Positions 1 to 5,533 of a stretch of 5,709 bases of DNA are shown here, piece after piece. The stretch's first letter is position 1; every line of letters begins with the position of its first letter. The notes beneath the pieces are model-generated. The model saw only the letters and a list, made by a program, of their open reading frames with translations, searched no databases and was not told where the DNA came from. The position numbers and the translations under genes are program-made. Source of the stretch: JBGPLH01 sp041486365 [NCBI: Thermodesulfobacteriota bacterium] (GTDB taxonomy: Bacteria > JAUYMQ01); assembly GCA_041486365.1 (NCBI GenBank), contig JBGPLH010000225.1:1-5709 (forward strand). The letters are read 5' to 3'.

Positions 1-555
1 CTCCGCGAGCGACTCGGAGAGCCCGATGACGCCGAACTTCGACGCGCAGTAGGCCGAGTCGAAGGCGCGGCCTATCCGGCCGGAGGTGGACGAAAGATTC
101 ACGATCTGGCCCGAGCGCTGCCGGATCATGGCCGGGATCACGGCCCGGTTGGCGAGGAACGTCCCACGCAGATTGGTCCCCAGCACATCGTCCCACTCCT
201 CCGTGGACATCTCCGCCAGGGTCCGTGGCGGGCGGCCCTTGCCCCGGAGGATCCCGGCGCAGTGCACGAGGACGTCAATCCGCTCGAATCGCGCCAGCGT
301 CCTCTCCGACATCGCCGCCATGTCGTCCTCGCGCCGCACGTCGAGGGCGAGTCCCAGCACCCCCTCGTGCCCCCCGGCCGAGAGCGCCTTCACGACGCCC
401 TCGACTCGCTCCGGGTCGAGGTCCACGATCGCCACAGAGGCGCCTTCGCGGGCGAGCCGGTCACAGACGGCCCGTCCGATCCCGCTCGCGCCACCCGTGA
501 CCACGGCCACCTGCTCCCGGAGGCGTCCCGGAGGAGCCCCGCCGATCTCGGTCAT
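1..555 (-). CDS. classical SDR-family oxidoreductase, 3' end missing, probably NAD(H)-preferring
   Basis: This is the first 185 residues of a short-chain dehydrogenase/reductase cut by the window edge. A typical family member would need about 65-75 more. Visible motifs are TGGASGIG (20-27), HCAG in place of NNAG (98-101), Asn128 in GTNLRG, Ser156 in VNLSSTSG, and Tyr169 and Lys173 in YCASK. Strand beta-2 ends in VAIVDLD with Asp45, the usual marker of NAD(H) preference. It closely resembles the SDR encoded just upstream: residues 119-157 align without gaps, with 28 of 39 identical, and both share LALDVRRE(D/E)DMAAM. It therefore arose by tandem duplication and divergence. The ATG at 555 has AGGGAG 7 nt upstream. 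It probably belongs to the same operon, after a 57-nt gap. It would oxidise an alcohol or reduce a carbonyl on an unknown substrate, possibly a step opposite or adjacent to its paralogue's. Confidence 0.92.
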   Translation of the reverse strand, partial: MTEIGGAPPGRLREQVAVVTGGASGIGRAVCDRLAREGASVAIVDLDPERVEGVVKALSAGGHEGVLGLALDVRREDDMAAMSERTLARFERIDVLVHCAGILRGKGRPPRTLAEMSTEEWDDVLGTNLRGTFLANRAVIPAMIRQRSGQIVNLSSTSGRIGRAFDSAYCASKFGVIGLSESLAE

Positions 556-612
556 GTCGTTTCTCCCTGCGCCGCTGATAGTTTCCCTGCCGTCCCTGCG
601 CCGCGCCCGGCG
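556..612 (-). other. 57-nt spacer between the two SDR genes, with three GCAGGGA copies
   Basis: This is the only gap in the window longer than 12 nt. On the minus strand it holds three copies of GCAGGGA (599-593, 590-584 and 570-564). The outer two extend to an 11-nt match, CGGCGCAGGGA. The last copy supplies the second SDR's Shine-Dalgarno. A GC-rich 5-bp inverted repeat at 599-612 directly follows the first SDR's stop but lacks a U-tract, so it is not a convincing terminator. No promoter boxes are recognisable. Confidence 0.55.
563..568 (-). promoter_or_regulatory. Shine-Dalgarno of the second SDR gene
   Basis: AGGGAG with a 7-nt spacer (AAACGAC) before the ATG at 555. It has the same sequence and spacing as the site of the paralogous upstream SDR gene, consistent with common descent of the two 5' ends. 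Confidence 0.65.
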
Positions 613-1401
613 TCACACACCGATCAACGTCCGGCGCCCCGGCTCCGACGCGGTGCGGAAGGGGGCGATGAGCGGCCTGGACAGCATGCTGTCCCGCTCG
701 CCGGTGACGAGTCTCACAATGAACTCTCCCAGCCGCTCGGGCGGCATGGCACCGAAGGCGCCGAGGTGCGTGGCCCGGAGCATCGGGGTGTCGACCACGT
801 CGGGCAGAAGCACCTGCACCCTGATCCCGAGGGGCCGGACCTCCTCGGCGAGGGCCTCGCTCATCCCGACCACGGCGAACTTCGATGCGCAGTAGGCCGA
901 CGCGTAGGCCCACCCGATCGTCGTGCCGAGCGAGGAGGACACGTTCACGATCTCCCCCTCGCGCTGGCGCATCATCGCCGGAAGCACCGCGCGGTCGGCG
1001 AGGAAGATCCCCCGCAGGTTCGTGTCCAGGACCTCGTCCCAGGCCTCCGCGGAAAGTTTCGCCAGCGCCGCGCCGACCATGCGCCCGCCGGTCGTGCTTG
1101 GGGAGGAGATGCCGGCGGAGGCCACGAGCACATCGATGCGCCCGAAGGCTTCCAGCGCCCGCTCCGCCATCGCCGCCATGTCCTCCTCCCGCCGGACGTC
1201 CAGCGCGAGCCCCATCCGTCGCGCCGGATCGGACCCGGGGAGGACGTCAATGCGCGCGAGGGTGTCCTCCACACGGGACGGCGTGCGCCCGACGACCACG
1301 ACGCGCGCGCCCTCGGCGGCCAGGGCCAGGCAGGCCGCCTGCCCGATTCCGCTGGAGCCGCCTGTCACGACGGCCACGCGATCCGACAGGAGGCCGCTCA
1401 T
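613..1401 (-). CDS. classical SDR-family oxidoreductase, probably NADP(H)-preferring
   Basis: This 262-aa protein has the length of a classical short-chain dehydrogenase/reductase, which interconverts an alcohol and a carbonyl group using NAD(P)(H). It shows the cofactor motif TGGSSGIG (13-20), Asn128 in DTNLRG, Ser156/157 in VNVSSS, and the catalytic pair Tyr170 and Lys174 in YCASK. Strand beta-2 ends in VVVVGRT with Arg39 and no Asp, which usually indicates NADP(H); this is inference. Two signature positions deviate: the NNAG motif is ASAG (94-97), and the usual PG after beta-6 is PD (200-201). The ATG at 1401 overlaps the methyltransferase TGA by 4 nt (ATGA) and has AGGGAG 7 nt upstream. 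The frame is open further upstream to 2310, but that part only shadows the methyltransferase. It is a clear paralogue of the next gene. The substrate cannot be predicted. Confidence 0.93.
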   Translation of the reverse strand: MSGLLSDRVAVVTGGSSGIGQAACLALAAEGARVVVVGRTPSRVEDTLARIDVLPGSDPARRMGLALDVRREEDMAAMAERALEAFGRIDVLVASAGISSPSTTGGRMVGAALAKLSAEAWDEVLDTNLRGIFLADRAVLPAMMRQREGEIVNVSSSLGTTIGWAYASAYCASKFAVVGMSEALAEEVRPLGIRVQVLLPDVVDTPMLRATHLGAFGAMPPERLGEFIVRLVTGERDSMLSRPLIAPFRTASEPGRRTLIGV

Positions 1402-2297
1402 CGATGCGCTCCCTGCGGTTTCACCGCGGTCATCTCGAGCCACCTGGCCGGGACGACGGTGAACCCGGTGGCGGCCAGCGCCGGCGCCACGGCGGCCTGG
1501 AGCGCCTCGCAGGCCAGCTCGATCGGGTAGCCTGCCAGCACGGCGGAGGCGAATCCGCCGTAGGAGCCTATCGTCTCGTAGCTCCTTCGCGTCATCGCCA
1601 CGTCGCGCTCGTGCACCCGCGTCACCTCGAAGCCGGCCTTCTCGAGAAACGCCTGCCACTCCGCGGGCAGCAGCCAGCGCCTGGAGAACGCCGGGCCGAC
1701 CGTCCCGCGCCTGCGCGTGATCCCCGGGAGCCCCCGCGCGCGCAGCTCCCGGTCCCGGTTCATCACGTACAGGAGCGCCTCCTTCACCCAGGCCTGATGG
1801 AACTTCTCCGTGCCCGGGACGTAGGTCCCGGCGTAGAAGGCGTTGTTGAAGGCGAAGAAGCCGCCGGGCCGGAGCACGCGGAAGATTTCGGCCAGCAGCC
1901 GCTCCCGGTCCGGGACATTGTGGATCGCGTTGCCCATGATGACGGCGTCCACGGCCTCCGCCGCCATCGGGAGCGTGTCCGCGCTCCCCTCCAGGAGAAG
2001 GAACGCGGGGAGCCCCTGCGCGCGGGCGTCCACGCCGTTCCCCGCGAACTGCCCCTTCGCCCGGAACCGCTCCTGCAGCAGCTCGAGCTGCTCGCGGGCC
2101 AGATCGAGCCCGACGATGGCGAGGCCCGGCCTGCGCTCCAGCACGAGCTCGGAGAGGAGGCCGGTGCCGCAGGCGAGATCGAGGAGGCGATCGACGGCGG
2201 ACAGCGCGAGAGACGCGATCAGCGCGCGGTTCGTCTCGATGTACTCCGGCTCCGCCGAGTGGGCTTCGTAGGTCGTGCTGATGGCCGGCCGCGTCAT
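1398..2297 (-). CDS. class I SAM-dependent methyltransferase
   Basis: This stand-alone methyltransferase of 299 aa falls in the usual 250-300 aa range of the Methyltransf_11/25 and UbiE-like group. The Rossmann motifs are intact: motif I LLDLACGTG (38-46), Asp65 at the end of beta-2 (IVGLDLA), GSADTLPM (104-111) where an adenine-contacting acid is usual, the motif-IV region VIMGNAIHNVPD (119-130), and VLRPGG (141-146). The C-terminal part (about 150-299) would form the acceptor cap; no family there is recognised. It transfers a methyl group from S-adenosylmethionine to an unknown small molecule. The start at 2297 is fixed by GGAGGA 5 nt upstream and by a 4-nt ATGA overlap with the fusion gene. 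The same frame stays open far upstream, to 5117, but that extension only shadows the two preceding genes and should not be used as the N-terminus. It is not an obvious close duplicate of the fused methyltransferase domain. Confidence 0.92.
   Translation of the reverse strand: MTRPAISTTYEAHSAEPEYIETNRALIASLALSAVDRLLDLACGTGLLSELVLERRPGLAIVGLDLAREQLELLQERFRAKGQFAGNGVDARAQGLPAFLLLEGSADTLPMAAEAVDAVIMGNAIHNVPDRERLLAEIFRVLRPGGFFAFNNAFYAGTYVPGTEKFHQAWVKEALLYVMNRDRELRARGLPGITRRRGTVGPAFSRRWLLPAEWQAFLEKAGFEVTRVHERDVAMTRRSYETIGSYGGFASAVLAGYPIELACEALQAAVAPALAATGFTVVPARWLEMTAVKPQGAHR
1409..1414 (-). promoter_or_regulatory. Shine-Dalgarno of the first SDR gene
   Basis: AGGGAG with a 7-nt spacer before the ATG at 1401, lying within the end of the upstream methyltransferase gene. 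It supports this start over the open frame that continues upstream. Confidence 0.6.
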
Positions 2298-4639
2298 CGC
2301 GATCCTCCAAGGTCGGGCTTCGTGGCCGACACCAGGACGTAGTGCGTGAGGAAGAGGACGCGCGCGGAGACGAGCCCCATGAGCGAATTGAAGTCTCCCT
2401 CGTTGATCCGCCCCTCGCGGAACCCGTCGATGAGCCAGCGCGTCAGGCGCTGCTGGAATGCCCTGGCGCACCGGCCCGTGGCGTCCGTCACCCGGATGTT
2501 CGTGAACCCCGCGCGCCGGAGCAGCCGCCCGTAGGCATCCGGGTCGCGCAGGTGGTTCCGGCGTATGCGATCCGGCACCATCGCGTCGCCCGTGCGGGAG
2601 TACAGAACGTCCGAGAGAGCGATCCGTCCCCCGGGGGCGAGCACCCGGTGCGCTTCGCGGAGGAAGTCGCGCCGCGTGTTGAACAGGCTGGGGCGCTCCA
2701 GACTGATCACGGCACGGAAGGTCCCCTCCGGGAAGTCCAGGGCCGTCGGGGCCATGACGTGGAAGGTCGCCCGGGGCAGACGCTTCGCCGCATACCCGAT
2801 CGCCATGGGCATCGTGTCGGTCCCCACCAGGCGGTTCTCGCGGATGTGCCGCGCGATCACCTCCGTCGTTGCCCCCTGGCCGCATCCCACCTCGAGAACG
2901 GGACCGCGTCGATCCGGGAAGGTTTCGAGAATCGTCTCCACGAGGTTCTCGCAGGCCTCCCGCGGGCTCTCCGTCTCCTCCGTCCAGTAACCCATCTGGG
3001 TGAAGCCGCTTCGCTCGTAGAAATCCTGCGTCAGCGCGCTGTACACCCACCCCGTGAACATCTGCGCGATGCGCGTCATGGCGTCGCGCTGGGCGATGAC
3101 CGCCGTCGATCGGGGGAGGGCCGGTTCGGCCCGCGCCGGTTCGGTCGGTCGGGCGGCCTCCGGTGACCGGCTCCCCAGCCAGATCTCCATGCCGCCGCGG
3201 GGATTCGGCTCGTACTCCCATTTCCCGTCGCGCTTCACGCCCACCAGGGGGCCAAAGGGGTTCGCCGTGCCCACGAACAGCCCGTGGGGGGAGGAGAGGA
3301 GTTGCCGCATGCCGAAGTTGTAGGGTGTGCCGAAGCCGTTCGTGGTGACGGGATAGAAGGTCTCGCCGTCCTGCGTGCGCCAGAGATGAGCGCCACCGAA
3401 TTGCGCGACGAGCTCGTCCAGATCCTTCACCTTGAGCTGCGCGAGCCAGTTCTCCGGCACCTTCACCGGCCGGAAGGGGATGAACACCGCTGAATTGTAG
3501 GTGCCGGCGTAGAGCCATCCGTCGTGCTCCGTCATTCGCCACAGGTAGCCGTTCAGCGGATGGCCGAAGCCTGGGCCCATGCCCGCGAGCGGCACTTTCA
3601 TGCCCTGCGGCGTCATGCGGGGCATCCCGACCAGGAGGTCCCAGGTGGCGTCGGGCCAGACGCGGAGCAGCTCGCAGGCCGCCGGCCCGATGTTGTGCCA
3701 GCGGTTGTAGCCGCCGCCCGCGATCCCGGTTCCGACGTAGAGCGCCCCCTGGAACTCGCAGAGCGTGATCCCGCCCTCGTTCAGGTAGCCGCGGTAGGCC
3801 CCTGCGGTCATCACGCGGGTCCATGCGTAGGGGGGCTCCCCCTCGGCGCGCGTCTTGTAGAGCTGAAAGCCGCTGGTCGGGTTGAGCGTGGCGGCGTAGA
3901 GGTGGCCGTCGAAGACCTCGATCTCGGCAATGGCCTTGTTCGTGTCGTCGCCCAGGGCCGGGAGGCAGGCGGGTCGCCAGACGCCGCTCACGGGATCGTC
4001 GGACTCGATGATCAGGGGTACGTCCGTCTCGTTGGGGGTTTTGCCCGTGGCGCCTGCCGGCGTGACGTACATCTTCCCGCGCCAGGAGATCATCGAGCGG
4101 CAGGAGGGCATGCGGGGATCGCCGAAGCCCGGTGGGCCGGCCTCCTCGAATCGCTCGCCGTCCGACGATCGGTACAGGTGAAGGCCCGTCGCGCTGGTCC
4201 CCGCGATGTACAGCGCGGGCTCCGGATCGCTGGTCCCCTGGAAGACCACCATGCCCCGGTAGCCGACGTCCTTGGTGGTCATCTGTCCGTCCCGCTCCAT
4301 CAGCGGCGAGCGGTGGACGATCGTCCACTCGTTCCGGCCCGGGTCGTAGCGCCAGACCTGCGCGCGCATCCGATCGGGCGGCATCGATTCGGGGACCTGC
4401 ACGGGCCAGCACTCCATCTCCGGGGGCGGCGCGATCCGGCCGCGCCGCGCCACCATGCAGAGGCTGTTGCGTGAGGTGCCCACGTAGAGGCATCCCTTGA
4501 ACCAGGCAAAGGAATGTGCGTAGGAGTTGTCCGGATCTCCCAGGCCCCACGCGCCGATCTGGCTGAAATGGCGCAGCTCGAGCCCCCGCGCCAGATGCGG
4601 CGCGCCGCTCGTCAATCCGGTGGTCTGAAGGGCGTGCAT
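2294..4639 (-). CDS. beta-propeller / class I SAM-dependent methyltransferase fusion protein
   Basis: This 781-aa protein has two parts. Residues about 25-490 carry seven copies of a hydrophobic G-x-L-Y-V-G-T-like strand: GCLYVGT 49, ALYIAGT 142, GKMYVT 188, GHLYAAT 245, GALYVGT 298, GWLYAGT 374 and GLFVGT 453. Several are followed by LYR/LWRT-x-DG-x-F strand pairs (for example near 156 and 419). This is the pattern of a seven-bladed beta-propeller, although the blades diverge and have uneven spacing. A Pro/Ala/Arg-rich linker (about 491-512) joins it to a class I methyltransferase: EACENLVE (561-568), SAM-binding motif I VLEVGCGQG (581-589), the acidic end of beta-2 at Asp608, FPEGTF (636-641) and HRVLAPGG (664-671). 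There is no signal peptide, so the propeller is probably cytoplasmic and may bind or position the substrate or a partner; this is inference. The start at 4639 has AGGGA 6 nt upstream, 9 nt after the hydrolase stop. Met521, at the domain boundary, has no Shine-Dalgarno sequence, so a real fusion is favoured. The methyl acceptor is unknown. Confidence 0.92.
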   Translation of the reverse strand: MHALQTTGLTSGAPHLARGLELRHFSQIGAWGLGDPDNSYAHSFAWFKGCLYVGTSRNSLCMVARRGRIAPPPEMECWPVQVPESMPPDRMRAQVWRYDPGRNEWTIVHRSPLMERDGQMTTKDVGYRGMVVFQGTSDPEPALYIAGTSATGLHLYRSSDGERFEEAGPPGFGDPRMPSCRSMISWRGKMYVTPAGATGKTPNETDVPLIIESDDPVSGVWRPACLPALGDDTNKAIAEIEVFDGHLYAATLNPTSGFQLYKTRAEGEPPYAWTRVMTAGAYRGYLNEGGITLCEFQGALYVGTGIAGGGYNRWHNIGPAACELLRVWPDATWDLLVGMPRMTPQGMKVPLAGMGPGFGHPLNGYLWRMTEHDGWLYAGTYNSAVFIPFRPVKVPENWLAQLKVKDLDELVAQFGGAHLWRTQDGETFYPVTTNGFGTPYNFGMRQLLSSPHGLFVGTANPFGPLVGVKRDGKWEYEPNPRGGMEIWLGSRSPEAARPTEPARAEPALPRSTAVIAQRDAMTRIAQMFTGWVYSALTQDFYERSGFTQMGYWTEETESPREACENLVETILETFPDRRGPVLEVGCGQGATTEVIARHIRENRLVGTDTMPMAIGYAAKRLPRATFHVMAPTALDFPEGTFRAVISLERPSLFNTRRDFLREAHRVLAPGGRIALSDVLYSRTGDAMVPDRIRRNHLRDPDAYGRLLRRAGFTNIRVTDATGRCARAFQQRLTRWLIDGFREGRINEGDFNSLMGLVSARVLFLTHYVLVSATKPDLGGSR
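2303..2308 (-). promoter_or_regulatory. strong Shine-Dalgarno inside the end of the fusion gene
   Basis: A consensus GGAGGA with a 5-nt spacer (TCGCG) precedes the ATG at 2297. It doubles as the Gly-Gly codons of the fusion protein's C-terminus (GGSR). It is the strongest ribosome-binding site in the window and decides the start of the stand-alone methyltransferase against the long upstream open frame. Confidence 0.75.
3120..3144 (-). repeat. 15-bp-period microduplication in the interdomain linker
   Basis: The 10-mer CCGAACCGGC (minus strand) occurs at 3144-3135 and again at 3129-3120, exactly 15 bp apart. In frame it encodes TEPAR then AEPAL, within the Pro/Ala/Glu-rich linker between propeller and methyltransferase. 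It looks like a small in-frame duplication that lengthened a flexible linker. Confidence 0.6.
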
Positions 4640-4645
4640 GTCCGT

Positions 4646-4650
4646 TCCCT
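4646..4650 (-). promoter_or_regulatory. Shine-Dalgarno of the propeller-methyltransferase gene, overlapping the upstream stop
   Basis: AGGGA lies 6 nt before the ATG at 4639. Its first two bases are the last two bases of the hydrolase TAG stop codon, so termination and reinitiation occur at almost the same place. This supports translational coupling and the chosen start. Confidence 0.6.
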
Positions 4651-5521
4651 AGGCCTCCGCGGCGGACAGTGCCGCGTCTTCGCTCTCGATCTCCTCCAGG
4701 AACGTACGGAGATCCCGCACCGCCACATCGGGCCGCACCGCCGGGAAGAAATGCCCGAGGTCCGGGTGAATCACTGTCCGGTGATCCGGCAGGCTCTTCT
4801 CCAGGGCGCGGCACGTGGCAAGCGATCGGGACTTCGCCCCGTAGGAGAGCAGGACCGGTTGCACGACCCGGGAGAGCGCCCCGCCGTCCAGCCCGCAGGG
4901 GTTCTTCAGGTCCTCCGTGAGCGTTGTCTCCGAAAGCAGCTTGTCCCACCGGCGCGCCTGGCGGCCATCGGGTTTCCAGGGGCGGAAGCCCGGCCCGCCG
5001 CCCGCGTTCCGGCCTGCTTCCTCCGCCGCGTCCTCGAGGAGCGAGTACAGCACCTTGGGGGTGTCCGGCCTGACGTCGACGCCCCGGGCCCGGAGCGCCT
5101 CCCGCCGCGCGCGCCACCCGTCGTCGTCATGCGTCGAGGGGAGCGGCTGGAGCGCCGGCACCCGGATGTCGAAGAGCGCGAGGCTCCGCACGCGGTCCGG
5201 GTGGAGGATGGCGGCCTGGAGGGCCACCGCACCGCCGAAGGAGTGCGCGGCCAGATGGGACCGCGCGATCCCGAGGTGATCGAGGAGGCCGACGAGCTCC
5301 GTTGCGAGTTCCGCGGCGCTGTAGCCCGACGCCGGCATGTCGGAGAGCCCGTGCCCGCGGGCGTCGTACACCGTCGCGCGCCAGCGGTCCCGGAGGTGCG
5401 GGACGATCCGCAGGTACCAGAACGACAGATCCGCCGAGAGCCCCTGCAGCAACACGAGGTCCGGACCCTGCCCGGCCTGCAGGTGGTGGATAGTCACGCC
5501 CCCGATCAACGCCTTCGCCAT
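4649..5521 (-). CDS. alpha/beta-hydrolase fold protein with a non-canonical catalytic triad
   Basis: This 290-aa protein has the normal length for a single-domain alpha/beta hydrolase and no signal peptide, so it is probably cytoplasmic. The core is clear: an oxyanion-loop strand LVLLQGLS (22-29), the family block VYDARGHGLSD (51-61), the nucleophile elbow AHSFGG with Ser94, and a C-terminal PDLGHFF carrying the probable catalytic His257. Residues about 119-212 form a cap or lid insertion. Three positions depart from the usual pattern. The HG oxyanion motif is QG (26-27). The first Gly of GxSxG is Ala92. The Asp usually found after strand beta-7 (as in GxxD) is Ser231, in SYGAKSRS. Asp118, at the end of the beta-6 strand (LALFDI), could replace it; this is inference. 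The ATG at 5521 is chosen because GGGAG lies 4 nt upstream and the gap to the previous stop is only 12 nt. Substrate cannot be predicted; ester or C-C bond hydrolysis, or a non-hydrolytic role, are all possible. Confidence 0.92.
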   Translation of the reverse strand: MAKALIGGVTIHHLQAGQGPDLVLLQGLSADLSFWYLRIVPHLRDRWRATVYDARGHGLSDMPASGYSAAELATELVGLLDHLGIARSHLAAHSFGGAVALQAAILHPDRVRSLALFDIRVPALQPLPSTHDDDGWRARREALRARGVDVRPDTPKVLYSLLEDAAEEAGRNAGGGPGFRPWKPDGRQARRWDKLLSETTLTEDLKNPCGLDGGALSRVVQPVLLSYGAKSRSLATCRALEKSLPDHRTVIHPDLGHFFPAVRPDVAVRDLRTFLEEIESEDAALSAAEA

Positions 5522-5525
5522 GGTG

Positions 5526-5530
5526 CTCCC
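5526..5530 (-). promoter_or_regulatory. Shine-Dalgarno of the alpha/beta hydrolase gene
   Basis: GGGAG followed by CACC and then ATG. The 4-nt spacer is short but workable, and it supports the start at 5521. It lies within the 12-nt gap after the upstream stop codon. Confidence 0.6.
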
Positions 5531-5533
5531 GTT

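Noticed and set aside
599-612. GC-rich inverted repeat just after the first SDR's stop, as a terminator
   Set aside because: The stem is only 5 bp and no T-run follows on the minus strand. It may arise by chance at this base composition.
1402-2310. Upstream extension of the first SDR's frame to 2310
   Set aside because: It is a shadow of the methyltransferase gene with low-complexity Arg-rich translation. The ATG at 1401 begins exactly where the SDR fold begins.
2294-3079. Separate translation of the methyltransferase half from Met521
   Set aside because: No Shine-Dalgarno precedes it (upstream is CGCCCAGCGCGACGCC), and the frame is continuous with the propeller.
262-4500. Long plus-strand open frames (for example 262-1530, 885-2342, 2342-3166, 3524-4474)
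   Set aside because: They are antisense to genes with clear motifs, show composition typical of shadow frames in G+C-rich DNA, and contain no recognisable domain.
2298-5117. Minus-strand frame open for 1239 codons that reads through into the stand-alone methyltransferase
   Set aside because: Upstream of 2297 it is Arg/Gly/Pro/Ala-rich and overlaps two genes with clear domain motifs in another frame. The real start is the ATG at 2297, with a GGAGGA site.
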